A stretch of 64,000 nt of DNA from Hymenobacter metallilatus. Lineage in GTDB: Bacteria > Bacteroidota > Bacteroidia > Cytophagales > Hymenobacteraceae. Shown here in pieces: positions 26,930 to 35,832 of this stretch (within the stretch, counting starts at the first letter, position 1; every line of letters begins with the position of its first letter). The DNA lies in the NCBI RefSeq assembly GCF_003944705.1, contig NZ_RWIS01000010.1, positions 157,567 to 221,566 on the forward strand. Direction: 5' to 3'. The notes beneath the pieces are model-generated. The model was not told the DNA's origin, ran no database searches, and worked only from the letters and a program-made list of their open reading frames with translations. A program made the position numbers and the translations under genes.

Positions 26930-27024
26930 GAGAGCTGAATTATGAGAGCTGAATTATGAAGTATAGCAGGGCATCTTCAGTCCTGTGCAACAATTCATAA
27001 TTCAACTCTCCTAACTCAACTCTT
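26930..27024. repeat. Intergenic hairpin with tandem-word arms (GAGAGCTGAATTAT type)
   Basis: 31-bp arms (26930-26960 and 26994-27024) pair with several mismatches. The left arm is two copies of a 15-bp word; the right arm reaches into the stop codon of the prolyl oligopeptidase gene. Confidence 0.7.
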
Positions 27025-29200
27025 ACTTGCCGTACGGGTTCACGCCCATGTTATAGAAGGCGAAGGACCAGATATCGGCCCACTCCTCAATCTGGAGCTT
27101 GGTGCTTTTGCCCGCGCCGTGGCCCGCGTTTACGTCTACCCGAATCAGCTGAGGCTTGGGGCCGTTGTTGGCTTCCTGGAGGGCGGCGGCAAACTTGAAG
27201 GAGTGCGCCGGCACCACCCGGTCGTCGTGGTCGGCGGTGGTAATCATAGTGGCCGGGTAGGCCGCCGGCCGCAGGTTGTGCAGCGGCGAGAAGCGGTATA
27301 GGTTCTGGAACTGCTCGTAGGTATCGGAGGTGCCGTACTCCGGGGCCCAGTTCCAGCCGATGGTAAATTTCTGGTAGCGCAGCATGTCCATCACACCCAC
27401 GGCCGGGAAAGCTACGCCGCAGAGGTCGGGGCGCTGGGTCATGGTGGCGCCCACCAGCAGGCCGCCGTTGGAGCCGCCGGCCATAGCAAGCTTCTCGGTG
27501 CTGGTATAGCCCTGCACCTTCAGGTACTCGGCGGCGGCAATAAAGTCGTCGAACACGTTTTGCTTGTTGGGCGTCATGCCGGCTTGGTGCCATGCCTCCC
27601 CGTACTCGCCCCCACCCCGCAGGTTCGGAATAGCCAGTACGCCACCGTTTTCCAGCCACAGCATACGCGCCACCGAGAAGCCCGGCGTGAGCGAAATGTT
27701 AAATCCCCCGTAGGCGTACAGGTAGGTAGGGTTCTGGCCGTCCAGCTTCACCCCCTTTTTGTGGGTGATGAACATCGGGATTTTGGTGCCGTCCTTGCTA
27801 GCGTAAAACACCTGGGTGGTCACGTAGTCGGCAGGTTTCACATCTACCTGCGGAGCCCGGAATACGGTGCTGGTGTTGGTGGCCAGGTTGTACTTATAGA
27901 TGGTGGTAGGGTAGGTAAACGAAGTGAAGGCGTAGTACACCTCCTTGGAATCCCGCTTGCCCCCAAAGCCCGAGGCCGTGCCAATAGCGGGCAGGGCCAC
28001 ATCGTGCTTGAACTCGCCCTTCTCCGTGTACACTTTGATGTTGCTGCTGGCATCTTTGAGGTAAGACGCTACCAGGTAGCCGCCCACGTGGTCAACGCCC
28101 TCCAGCTTCTGCTCGGTTTCGGGCAGCACCTCCTTCCAGTTCGCTTCCTGCGGTTTCTTCGGGTCGATGAGCACCACGCGGTAGCGCGGGGCCTTGTAGT
28201 TGGTTTGCACCAGCAGCTGCCCGCCCACGTTGCCAATTACGGAGTTGTTCTGCTCGTAACTGTCGATGATGGTGGTGAAACTGCTGGCTTGCTTGGGGTC
28301 GGTCAGGTCGCGCACCAGCAGGCGGTTGCCGTCGGCTTTGCCATCGGTGAGGTAAAGCACCAGAAACCGCTCATCCTCGGTTGTACCCACGGTGCGGAAG
28401 CCCAGGGCCATCTTAGCGTTTTCGTACACCAGCTTATCGGCACTCTGGGGCTTGCCCAGCTGGTGGTAGTACACCTTGTGGTACTCGTTTTTGCCGGAAA
28501 GCTGGTTTTCGCCGGCCTTGGGCGCATCGTAGCGGCTGTAAAAGAAACCATCCTTATACCAGGCCGCGCCCGACACCTTCACCCACTGCAGCTCATCGGG
28601 CAGGGGCTGGCGGGTTTTCAGGTCCAGCACTTTCAGCTTTTGCCAGTCGGAGCCCCCGCCGCTGGTGGCGTAGGCCAGGTAGCGGTGGTCGTTGGAGAAA
28701 TACGTACCGGCCAGAGCCGTGGTGCCATCCTGCGAGAACTTGTTGGGGTCGAGCAGCACATCGGGCTGACCCTCCTGGCCATTCTGCTGGACATACAGCA
28801 CAGCCTGGTTCTGCAGGCCATCATTTTTGCTGAAATACAGCTGATTGCCTTCCTGCTGCGGAATTCCAAACCGCTCGTAATTCCACATTTTGGTGAGCCG
28901 CTCCCGGATCTTGTCCCGGAACGGAATCTGCTGGAGGTACCCAAAGGTGACCTTGTTTTCGGCCGTCACCCAGGCGCTGGTTTCGGGCGAGTCCAGGTCT
29001 TCCAGCCAGCGGTAGGGGTCGGCTACGGAAGTGCCGAAGTAATCGTCCTTGTGGTCGACTTTCTTGGTTTGGGGGTATTGCACGGAAGCAGAGGTAGAAG
29101 AGGCCACGGCTGCAACTGCCGCAGCCGGAGCCTGCGACTGGGTGGAGCGGCACGAGGCCAGCGCCGCCAGGGCCAGTACGGAGAAAGTGATTTTTTGCAT
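27023..29200 (-). CDS. Prolyl oligopeptidase family serine peptidase (S9A)
   Basis: A 725-aa lipoprotein-type peptidase. The start at 29200 is fixed by the signal peptide MQKITFSVLALAALASC (Cys17 lipobox). The N-terminal beta-propeller (about 95-440) begins near 'DPYRWLEDLDSPETSAWV'. The catalytic alpha/beta-hydrolase domain has Ser577 in GGSNGGLLVG, Asp659 in DHDDRVVP and His694 in NAGHGAGKS, a complete triad. Such enzymes cut short peptides after proline; here it would act in the periplasm or at the outer membrane. A TATCTTCG -7-like element is at 29225-29232 (minus). Confidence 0.93.
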   Translation of the reverse strand: MQKITFSVLALAALASCRSTQSQAPAAAVAAVASSTSASVQYPQTKKVDHKDDYFGTSVADPYRWLEDLDSPETSAWVTAENKVTFGYLQQIPFRDKIRERLTKMWNYERFGIPQQEGNQLYFSKNDGLQNQAVLYVQQNGQEGQPDVLLDPNKFSQDGTTALAGTYFSNDHRYLAYATSGGGSDWQKLKVLDLKTRQPLPDELQWVKVSGAAWYKDGFFYSRYDAPKAGENQLSGKNEYHKVYYHQLGKPQSADKLVYENAKMALGFRTVGTTEDERFLVLYLTDGKADGNRLLVRDLTDPKQASSFTTIIDSYEQNNSVIGNVGGQLLVQTNYKAPRYRVVLIDPKKPQEANWKEVLPETEQKLEGVDHVGGYLVASYLKDASSNIKVYTEKGEFKHDVALPAIGTASGFGGKRDSKEVYYAFTSFTYPTTIYKYNLATNTSTVFRAPQVDVKPADYVTTQVFYASKDGTKIPMFITHKKGVKLDGQNPTYLYAYGGFNISLTPGFSVARMLWLENGGVLAIPNLRGGGEYGEAWHQAGMTPNKQNVFDDFIAAAEYLKVQGYTSTEKLAMAGGSNGGLLVGATMTQRPDLCGVAFPAVGVMDMLRYQKFTIGWNWAPEYGTSDTYEQFQNLYRFSPLHNLRPAAYPATMITTADHDDRVVPAHSFKFAAALQEANNGPKPQLIRVDVNAGHGAGKSTKLQIEEWADIWSFAFYNMGVNPYGK

Positions 29201-29320
29201 GGGTGGGAGTAGCGGGAGAAGCGCCGAAGATAAATCACAGACGTTGCAGATTGACCGGATGCTGCAGATTCTTTCAAATAACAACAATCCGGTTAACTCC
29301 CCTGTACCAACATATTTTTA

Positions 29321-29337
29321 TTAAGAATTTTTCTAAA
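29321..29337 (+). promoter_or_regulatory. Fur-box-like palindrome 1
   Basis: TTAAGAATTTTTCTAAA is an 8-1-8 imperfect palindrome (6 of 8 pairs). It shares the pattern TTnAGAnn-n-nnTCTAAA with the second site at 29366. It lies upstream of the -7-like TTCCTTTG (29352-29359) of the siderophore receptor gene. Iron control is inferred. Confidence 0.45.
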
Positions 29338-29365
29338 CAGATTTTCTGCTGTTCCTTTGCAGCAC

Positions 29366-29382
29366 TTTAGACAGATTCTAAA
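29366..29382 (+). promoter_or_regulatory. Fur-box-like palindrome 2
   Basis: TTTAGACAGATTCTAAA has perfect 6-bp outer arms (TTTAGA/TCTAAA) and sits 13 bp before the receptor ATG, downstream of the probable -7 element. Binding here would block transcription start or elongation. Inference from symmetry and gene function. Confidence 0.5.
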
Positions 29383-29395
29383 CAACTACCACACC

Positions 29396-31810
29396 ATGTT
29401 GACTCTTCGTTCCCTGGGCCTGACTTCTACCATTCTGGCGTGCGCCCTCACGGTGCAGGCCCAGCAAACCACCGCCATTCGGGGCCGCGTTACTACCTCC
29501 GATGGCAGCCCGGCCGAGGCCGTAACCGTAGGAATAAAGGGACGGAGCCAGGGAGCCATTACCAACAGCCAGGGCGAATACGTTATTGAGCGAGTACGAC
29601 CCGGGCAGTATACGCTGGTGATTTCGGCGGTAGGGTTAAAGAGTGAGGAGAAGGCCGTAACGGTTGAAGCCGGCCAGAGTGCTTCAGTAGATTTTGCCTT
29701 GACGGAGAATGCCCAGCAGCTTCGGGAAGTGGTTATCAGCGGCAACCGCACCAACAAGTTCAACCGCTCCGCCAGCACCGATGTGGGCAAAATGCCGCTC
29801 AGCAACCTGGAAAACCCGCAGGTATACGCCACCGTGGGCAAGGAGCTGCTCACGGAGCAGGTAGTTTTCACTGTGGATGACGCCACCCGCAACGCCCCGG
29901 GCCTGCAGAAGATGTGGGATGCCACCGGCCGCGGCGGCGACGGGGGCGCGTTCTACGCCAGCCGGGGGTTTATTGTATCCAGTCAGCTGCGCAACGGGGT
30001 AGCCGGCAACGTAACCAGCGACATTGACGCCATCAACCTGGAGAAGCTGGAGGTCATCAAAGGCCCTTCGGCGACGCTGTTCGGCAGCTCCCTTACCTCC
30101 TACGGAGGGTTGGTAAACCGCGTGACCAAGAAGCCGCTCGACACGTTTGGGGGCGAGCTGAACGTGGCAGCGGGCAGCTACGGCTTCCACCGGGTATCGG
30201 CCGATGTGAACCTGGTGGACGGCAACACGCCCGCCGAGCAGCCCAAAACCCTGGCCTTCCGTCTGAACACGGCCTACACCTACGAAGACAGCTTCCAGAA
30301 CCTGGACTACCCCGGCTTCACCCGCAACCTGGCCGTGGCTCCGAGCCTGCAGTTCCGCCCCTCCGACCGGCTGACGGTGAACGTGGACGCCGAAATCTAT
30401 AAAGGCACCAACGTAGGCAAGCAGATCATCTTTTTCAACAGCACTTCCGCCGCGCTGGGCTACGACCGAGCCGATAAAACGCCGCTGAACTACCGGCAGT
30501 CGTACCAGGGTGAGGGCCTGACCCAGGATTCGCGCAGCACCAATCTGTTCGGGCAGGTGCAGTACCGGATTTCGCCCAGCATCACCTCCACCACGTACCT
30601 CACCAGCAGCCACAGCTTCTCCAACGGCTTCGGGCCCTATTTCTACCTGCAGCCCAACAACCGCCTCATCCGGGCCGACCAATCGACGGACAACAGCCAG
30701 CGCACCGTGTTTGAGGCTCAGCAGCTGTTCAACGGCGACTTCCAGCTGGGCAGCCTGCGCAACCGCGTGGTGGTGGGCCTGGACTTTCTGCGGGTAAACT
30801 CAGACGTGAACTTCCTGGGTGGCACCTTCGATACTATTTCGCTAGACGCTTCCCGGGCCACCATCCGGGGCTTCAACGGTGCCAGCGTGGCGGCTAAGTA
30901 TGCCGCCACGGCCCCGGGCAACTACCTGGTTACCACCAAAACCAACACGTACAGCGCCTTCGCATCGGATGTGCTGAACCTGACCGACCAGCTGAGCGTG
31001 CTGGCCGCCCTGCGCCTGGACCACTTCGACAACAAAGGCGGGTTGTACTACTCGCCGGTGCAGGCATACTCGCAAACTACTCTCTCGCCCAAATTTGGCC
31101 TGGTGTACCAGCCGGTGCCGGAGCGGGTGAGCGTGTTTGCCAACTACCAGAACAGCTTCACCAACCTGGGCGTGTACCTCACCGCCGACGGCAACAACCC
31201 TATTGCCCGGCCCGAGCGCGCTAACCAGTGGGAAGGCGGGGTGAAGCTGGATGCTGCCAATGGCCGCCTCAGCGCCACGGTAAGCTACTATGATATCCGG
31301 GTGAAGGACCGGCTCCGCGTACTAGGTTACACCCCGCAATTTGTGGCCATCAGTGCCCAGGACGCCACCCAGCGCAGCAAGGGCGTGGAGGTAAGCGTTA
31401 TTGCCAATCCGCTGCGGGGCTTCAACGTGGTGGGCGGCTTCTCCTACAACGACTCGAAGTTTGAGAATACGGCCGAGGACGTGAATGGCCGCCGGCCCAA
31501 CACCGCCTCCTCCCCCATTGTGGCCAATGCCTGGCTGAGCTACCGCCAGCCGGAAGGCATTTTGAAGGGCTTAGGCGCTGGTTTCGGGGGCAACTACGCC
31601 AACGAAAACCGCATTCAGAACACCGCCACCAACGTGTTTACCCTGCCCAGCTACACCATCCTCAACGCTTCCCTGTTCTACGACCAGCCCAAGTACCGGA
31701 TTTCGGCCAAAGTGGATAACCTCACCGATAAGCAGTACTGGACCGGCTACACCACCATGAACCCCCAGAGGCTGCGCAGCATTGTGGGTAGTGTAGCCTA
31801 CAAGTTTTAG
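29396..31810 (+). CDS. TonB-dependent siderophore receptor
   Basis: An 804-aa outer-membrane receptor. The start at 29396 precedes the signal peptide (MLTLRSLGLTSTILACALTV). A CarboxypepD_reg-like domain covers about 25-105 ('AIRGRVTTSDGSPAEAVTVG'). The plug (about 125-235; 'EKLEVIKGPSATLFGSSLTS') and the barrel are of the FhuA/FpvA-like siderophore class, ending 'NPQRLRSIVGSVAYKF'. It imports ferric siderophores by TonB energy. Two Fur-box-like sites lie upstream, and a PepSY membrane protein that may reduce the cargo follows. Confidence 0.92.
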   Translation: MLTLRSLGLTSTILACALTVQAQQTTAIRGRVTTSDGSPAEAVTVGIKGRSQGAITNSQGEYVIERVRPGQYTLVISAVGLKSEEKAVTVEAGQSASVDFALTENAQQLREVVISGNRTNKFNRSASTDVGKMPLSNLENPQVYATVGKELLTEQVVFTVDDATRNAPGLQKMWDATGRGGDGGAFYASRGFIVSSQLRNGVAGNVTSDIDAINLEKLEVIKGPSATLFGSSLTSYGGLVNRVTKKPLDTFGGELNVAAGSYGFHRVSADVNLVDGNTPAEQPKTLAFRLNTAYTYEDSFQNLDYPGFTRNLAVAPSLQFRPSDRLTVNVDAEIYKGTNVGKQIIFFNSTSAALGYDRADKTPLNYRQSYQGEGLTQDSRSTNLFGQVQYRISPSITSTTYLTSSHSFSNGFGPYFYLQPNNRLIRADQSTDNSQRTVFEAQQLFNGDFQLGSLRNRVVVGLDFLRVNSDVNFLGGTFDTISLDASRATIRGFNGASVAAKYAATAPGNYLVTTKTNTYSAFASDVLNLTDQLSVLAALRLDHFDNKGGLYYSPVQAYSQTTLSPKFGLVYQPVPERVSVFANYQNSFTNLGVYLTADGNNPIARPERANQWEGGVKLDAANGRLSATVSYYDIRVKDRLRVLGYTPQFVAISAQDATQRSKGVEVSVIANPLRGFNVVGGFSYNDSKFENTAEDVNGRRPNTASSPIVANAWLSYRQPEGILKGLGAGFGGNYANENRIQNTATNVFTLPSYTILNASLFYDQPKYRISAKVDNLTDKQYWTGYTTMNPQRLRSIVGSVAYKF

Positions 31811-31820
31811 TCTTTACCGG

Positions 31821-31919
31821 CTGTCATCCTGAGCTGGCGAAGGACCTTATTACGCTTGGGCAGTTCTTGTAACAACTCGTTCCAGCAGGGTAAGGTCCTT
31901 CGCCAGCTCAGGATGACAG
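31821..31919. repeat. REP-like palindrome (GTCATCCTGAGCTGGCGAAG)
   Basis: Perfect 29-bp arms at 31821-31849 and 31891-31919 with a 41-bp loop. The core resembles the palindrome at 33119-33218; the two bracket the PepSY gene. Confidence 0.9.
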
Positions 31920-31945
31920 AGCCATTTTTCCTCCTTCCGCCTCCT

Positions 31946-33085
31946 ATGAGCACGTTCAAGAAAACCGTCGGGAAGCTGCATTTGTGGCTGGGGCTGGCCT
32001 CGGGGCTGGTCGTGTTCATCGTGAGCCTGACGGGGGCCATCTTCGTGTTTCAGGACGACATCCGGGACCTGACGGAGCCCTGGCGCAAGGTGGAGGCACA
32101 ACAGTCGGCTATGGTGCTGCCCTCGCAGCTGCAGACAGCCGCACTGGCTGCCCACCCCGGCGTGAAGGCCGAGGACTGCTGGACGACTTATTTCGGGCCG
32201 GCGCGCTCGGCTACGGTGTACTTCACTGACAAGGCCGGCGCGCCCATTATGGTGTCGTTGAACCCCTACACGGGCCGGGTGCTGCATGAGCAGGATTTGC
32301 GCACGCACTTCTTCACCATCATCCAGGAAATACACATGCACCTGCTGCTACCGGAACCGGTAGCCAAGTGGGTGGTAGGTATCAGCATTTCCATCTTTGT
32401 GATGATGCTGTTGACCGGCCTGGTGCTGTGGTGGCCGAAGCGCAAACAGGAACGCAAACAGCGTTTCACCATCAAGTGGGGGGCCCGCTGGCGGCGCGTG
32501 AACTACGATTTGCACAACGTGCTGGGCTTCTACGCAGCCAGCATCGGGCTGGTGCTGGCCTTATCGGGCCTATTCATGATTTTCCCCGGCATACTGCAGT
32601 CCATTGTGTACGTGGTGGACGGCGGCCGGCCGGCCCCGCGGGAGCTCATGGAAACCAAGCTCGACACGCGCCAACCCGCACCCATTGCTGCTCAGCCCCT
32701 AACCGATGTAGTGTACCGCACCGCACGCCGCCTCTCGCCGGCCAACGAAATGGTACTCATTGGCCCCACCGGCGCGGGCAAGGCTCCGGTCTTCTGCTGG
32801 ACCTACAAAAAGGCGCTGCACTACTACCGCCGCGACGAGTACGCCTTCCATCCCGTGTCGGGCCAGGTGCTGGACTCCCGCTTCCACGCCACCAAAAGTG
32901 CCGGCACCAAGTTCTCGGATATGAACTACGACCTGCACGTGGGCCAGATTCTGGGTTTCGGCGGCAAGCTGGTGGCGTTCCTGACCAGCCTGATTTGCGC
33001 CAGCCTGCCCGTCACCGGTACCATCATCTGGTGGGGCCGGCGCAATAAAACCAAGAAGAAAAAGCCGAAGCTGCAGGCGGTGTGA
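31946..33085 (+). CDS. PepSY-associated transmembrane protein
   Basis: A 379-aa inner-membrane protein with four main helices: about 12-35 ('LWLGLASGLVVFIVSLTGAI'), 145-168, 195-218 and 340-362. A PepSY-type periplasmic domain lies between the first two. Conserved His residues occur near the helices ('KLHLWLGL', 'IIQEIHMHLL', 'NYDLHNVLGF', 'NYDLHVGQIL'), as in haem-binding or ferric-reductase-like members. Proteins of this family next to siderophore TonB receptors are thought to take part in iron reduction or release. ATG at 31946 is chosen because the upstream frame runs through the REP-like repeat. Confidence 0.87.
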   Translation: MSTFKKTVGKLHLWLGLASGLVVFIVSLTGAIFVFQDDIRDLTEPWRKVEAQQSAMVLPSQLQTAALAAHPGVKAEDCWTTYFGPARSATVYFTDKAGAPIMVSLNPYTGRVLHEQDLRTHFFTIIQEIHMHLLLPEPVAKWVVGISISIFVMMLLTGLVLWWPKRKQERKQRFTIKWGARWRRVNYDLHNVLGFYAASIGLVLALSGLFMIFPGILQSIVYVVDGGRPAPRELMETKLDTRQPAPIAAQPLTDVVYRTARRLSPANEMVLIGPTGAGKAPVFCWTYKKALHYYRRDEYAFHPVSGQVLDSRFHATKSAGTKFSDMNYDLHVGQILGFGGKLVAFLTSLICASLPVTGTIIWWGRRNKTKKKKPKLQAV

Positions 33086-33118
33086 TTTTGATTCAGCCGG
33101 ACTTGTCAGGTATACATC

Positions 33119-33218
33119 AGGCCGTCATGCTGAGCTTGTCGAAGCATCTCTACCGGTAGTAACTCACTCGTTACAACGAAGCGGTAGAGATGCTTCGACA
33201 AGCTCAGCATGACGGCCT
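33119..33218. repeat. REP-like palindrome (GTCATGCTGAGCTTGTCGAA)
   Basis: Perfect arms of about 37 bp (33119-33155 and 33182-33218) with a 26-bp loop, between the convergent PepSY gene and the ZorB-like gene. It shares the GTCATSCTGAGCT core with the palindrome at 31821. Confidence 0.9.
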
Positions 33219-33241
33219 TTTGGCCTTTCCTTTACTCTCTC

Positions 33242-33925
33242 CTACATCCGCCCCACTTTCGGAATCACCTGAATCAGGAAGCGTTTGTTGTCGCCTTCGC
33301 GGCGGCCGGTGTAGCGGCCGGTACCGTAGAAGCCGCTGCCGCCGATGATGAGCTCCAGGCTGCGGTCCTGGCTGAAGTTGAGGTTGTTCTGCTTCCAGAG
33401 GTTGAGCAGGTTGAGGGCCCGGCGGTAGCTGAGCTGGTAGGTGGCCTGCTCCTCGCGCTGGTTGCGCGGGTCGCCCTGGGGGTAGCGGGCGGCCATGCCC
33501 TCCACAATCACCAGATAGCGCACGTTCTGGCCCTGGTTGGTGGCGCTGAGGCTGCGCAGCCGCTCCCGCAGCAGCTGGCCGGCCTGCAGCAGCGCCGGTT
33601 TATAGCTGTCCTGAATTTCGTCGCGGCCGGCTTTGAACTGCACGTTCAGCTTCAGTTCGTACCGCTCGTTCTGGGGGTCGTAGCGGAAGTAGCGCCCCTC
33701 CAGCCGCCGCAGCGACTCCCGGATGCGGGTAATCTGCTCCAGCTCGATGGCCTTGGCTTTCAGCTCGCCGTTGGCTTGCTTCAGTTCCCCCTCCCGGTCC
33801 TTGAACAGCTTGAAGCTGTACACGAACAGCACCAGCATCACCACGAACAAGGACGTCATCAGGTCCACGTAGCTGGGCCAGAAGAAGTCGTTGCTTTGGC
33901 GTTTGTTCGGGGTGGTGTTGTTCAT
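33242..33925 (-). CDS. ZorB/MotB-like stator protein with OmpA-like domain
   Basis: A 227-aa protein. A short cytosolic N-terminus leads into a single helix 'PSYVDLMTSLFVVMLVLFVY', which matches MotB/ZorB TM segments; Asp21 is at the place of the essential proton-carrying Asp. A helical linker (about 48-80) precedes an OmpA/MotB-like peptidoglycan-binding domain (about 90-227: 'NVQFKAGRDEIQDSYKPALL', 'YLVIVEGMAARY', 'YQLSYRRALNLLNLWKQ'). By family knowledge it would anchor a proton channel to the cell wall. It is the last gene of the minus-strand cluster headed by the vWA-like lipoprotein. Confidence 0.82.
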   Translation of the reverse strand: MNNTTPNKRQSNDFFWPSYVDLMTSLFVVMLVLFVYSFKLFKDREGELKQANGELKAKAIELEQITRIRESLRRLEGRYFRYDPQNERYELKLNVQFKAGRDEIQDSYKPALLQAGQLLRERLRSLSATNQGQNVRYLVIVEGMAARYPQGDPRNQREEQATYQLSYRRALNLLNLWKQNNLNFSQDRSLELIIGGSGFYGTGRYTGRREGDNKRFLIQVIPKVGRM

Positions 33926-33956
33926 AGTATACTGAATCTGAAAATCAGATGTATCC

Positions 33957-34178
33957 TCAGTCTGCCGAAAGAGTTGGCGCCGCTACAATCAAGAATGGCC
34001 AGATGATGATAAATCCTAGCCAGAAGATTGAGACTATTATTCTTAGAAACAGTTTCAGCGAGTGCTCCGGTCTTGGTTTCTGAACGAGGAAAAAGAAGCC
34101 GAGACCTAATACAATAGCATACAGCAGCGTGGCTGCAGTGTAGAACAAAACTTCTGACTCGACCATATACTCGGGCAT
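33957..34178 (-). CDS. AT-rich small two-TM protein inside the motor cluster
   Basis: A 73-aa protein with two predicted helices (about 10-31 and 43-68) joined by a basic loop ('QKPRPEHSLKLFLR'). No family is recognised. Its base composition is visibly more AT-rich than the stator genes on either side, which suggests later insertion. It starts 15 bp after the ZorA-like stop and ends 31 bp before the ZorB-like start, on the same strand, so it would be co-transcribed. Confidence 0.62.
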   Translation of the reverse strand: MPEYMVESEVLFYTAATLLYAIVLGLGFFFLVQKPRPEHSLKLFLRIIVSIFWLGFIIIWPFLIVAAPTLSAD

Positions 34179-34193
34179 TCAGCGTTTCAAAAG

Positions 34194-35654
34194 CTACTGC
34201 GGCTTCACCCCGCCAAACAGCTTGTCCATAAACCGCTGGAAACGGTTCTTGGATGTGGCTTTCACCAGTACCGTGTTCAGGTTGGACAGCTCTGCGAGCA
34301 GCTTGGCCTGAATCTGGGAGTCGACTTCCACTTTGCGCAGCAGCTCGCGCTGGGTGGCGGTTACGTCGCGGCTGAGGTCGGCTTGCTGGGTGTTGAGGTT
34401 CTGAAAGGGTTCCAGCTGTTTCAGCAGCTTCTCGAAGACGTTGTCGGCGTTGAGCTGCTCGAAATACTGCTGCCACTTCTCGTAGGCCAGCTGGGCCTGC
34501 CGCTCGTTGTAGGCCAGGCGCTTGTTCATCACATCGGCTAGGCCCACGCCGGCTTGGTCGATGTGCTGCTCGGCGCGGTCCTTGAGGTTGCGTAGCTCCA
34601 CCTGGTGCTTCTGGAAGAAATCCAGCATCAGCTGCACCGAGTTGTTGTTGCCGCCGATGTACTGGCCCAGGTCGTTGATGCCCTTCTCGAAGCCCCGCAG
34701 CCGGTCCAGAATGCTGTTCACAGCCTCAGCCGAATGGTAGCCGTTCTGCAGCATCTCGTTCAGCTTTTGCTGGTAGCCGGTGAAGGCGCTGAATAGTTCC
34801 GCCGATTCGCGCACCTTCTCGAACACCAGAATATTGGCCGCCGCCATCTTGTCGTAACCGATGGTATCGAGGCGCTCCAGGAAGTCGCTCTGCACCCGGA
34901 TGTTCTGCGTCACCTTCTCCAGCAGCGGGTTGAATAGCTCAATCTGGCCCACAAACTGCTGGTTGAACGCATCGAGCACCGACTTGAGGTTGGTGAGCGA
35001 GCTGGCCATGTCGGCGTGCAGCACTGGCAGCAAGCGGGCCTGCAGGAAAGTATAGTACTGGTTCTGGAGCCGGTCGAGCTGGTGGCGGGCCTGACGCAGT
35101 ACGCCGTTGCCGAGCAGCGTGAGCAGCAGCCCCACGAAGGAGCCCGTCATGGCAATGAGCACGCCGGTGAGGAAGGGCGTCAAGGCGTTTTCATCCGACA
35201 CGCCATTGCGGGCAATGCCCACCAGGCCCAGAATCACGCCCAGAAACGTGCCCAGTAAGCCCAGATAAAGGGGAGTGGCCACGTTGGCCTGCACCTCATT
35301 GTCGAGCACCTCGCTCTGGCGCTCCGATATGTCCTTCAGAATGCCAAAATCGGCCGCCGCGCCTTTGTTGTGGCGCAGGTAGTCGTTGGTATCGAGCAGG
35401 ATGGCCTGAAACTCCGGGGAAGCGTTTTCGGCCTTAATGAGGTTGGAGGCGAAGAATTCGGGCGGGGCGTCGGCAGCATAGTCGGGCAGGTCGCGGCCGT
35501 CGGGCAGCACAATGCGGTGCTCCACGCGCAGGCTTTCCTTGGGCGGATACAACACGGCCAGCCGGTGCGCATTAGCCCGCGTCCGCAGGAACGTGCGAAT
35601 CTGCAGCCCCACCACAACAGCCACCACCAAAAGTTCGAGAATGATTTCAAGCAT
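34194..35654 (-). CDS. ZorA/MotA-like proton-channel protein with long coiled-coil tail
   Basis: A 486-aa protein. TM1 is at about 3-19, a cytoplasmic domain spans 20-125, TM2 at 128-147 ('PLYLGLLGTFLGVILGLVGI') and TM3 at 160-186 ('FLTGVLIAMTGSFVGLLLTL'). The GLLGTFLG...TGSFVGLL pattern is that of the MotA/TolQ/ExbB channel superfamily. About 300 residues of predicted coiled coil follow, ending in a basic 'RFQRFMDKLFGG'. The 3-TM core plus long cytoplasmic tail resembles ZorA of Zorya more than ExbB or MotA. It pairs with the ZorB-like gene downstream. Confidence 0.82.
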   Translation of the reverse strand: MLEIILELLVVAVVVGLQIRTFLRTRANAHRLAVLYPPKESLRVEHRIVLPDGRDLPDYAADAPPEFFASNLIKAENASPEFQAILLDTNDYLRHNKGAAADFGILKDISERQSEVLDNEVQANVATPLYLGLLGTFLGVILGLVGIARNGVSDENALTPFLTGVLIAMTGSFVGLLLTLLGNGVLRQARHQLDRLQNQYYTFLQARLLPVLHADMASSLTNLKSVLDAFNQQFVGQIELFNPLLEKVTQNIRVQSDFLERLDTIGYDKMAAANILVFEKVRESAELFSAFTGYQQKLNEMLQNGYHSAEAVNSILDRLRGFEKGINDLGQYIGGNNNSVQLMLDFFQKHQVELRNLKDRAEQHIDQAGVGLADVMNKRLAYNERQAQLAYEKWQQYFEQLNADNVFEKLLKQLEPFQNLNTQQADLSRDVTATQRELLRKVEVDSQIQAKLLAELSNLNTVLVKATSKNRFQRFMDKLFGGVKPQ

Positions 35655-35672
35655 AAGGCTACGAAGCTACGC

Positions 35673-35825
35673 GCTAAAAGCTAGTTCCCCTCCTTGGAAA
35701 GGAGGGGTTAGGGGTGGTTGACTTTACGTCAGAACGGTATTTAGGGCTAACTTCTAGCCGACGTTCATACGCAAGATCAACCACCCCTAACCCCTCCTTT
35801 CCAAGGAGGGGAACTAGCTTTTAGC
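35673..35825. repeat. Nested palindromic element, copy 1
   Basis: Perfect 49-bp arms at 35673-35721 and 35777-35825 with a 55-bp centre. Each arm holds its own palindrome (CCCCTCCTTGGAAAGGAGGGG type) followed by TTAGGGGTGGTTGA. It lies between the ZorA-like and adaptor genes. Related copies are at 41278 and 42913. Confidence 0.95.
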
Positions 35826-35832
35826 TGTTTAG

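Noticed and set aside
27560..29212. 550-codon open frame antisense to the prolyl oligopeptidase gene
   Set aside because: Shadow frame; the minus strand has a complete signal peptide and catalytic triad.
33242..35654. Calling a Zorya defence system outright
   Set aside because: Only the stator pair looks Zorya-like. The Zorya effector genes are missing, so the label would be unsupported.
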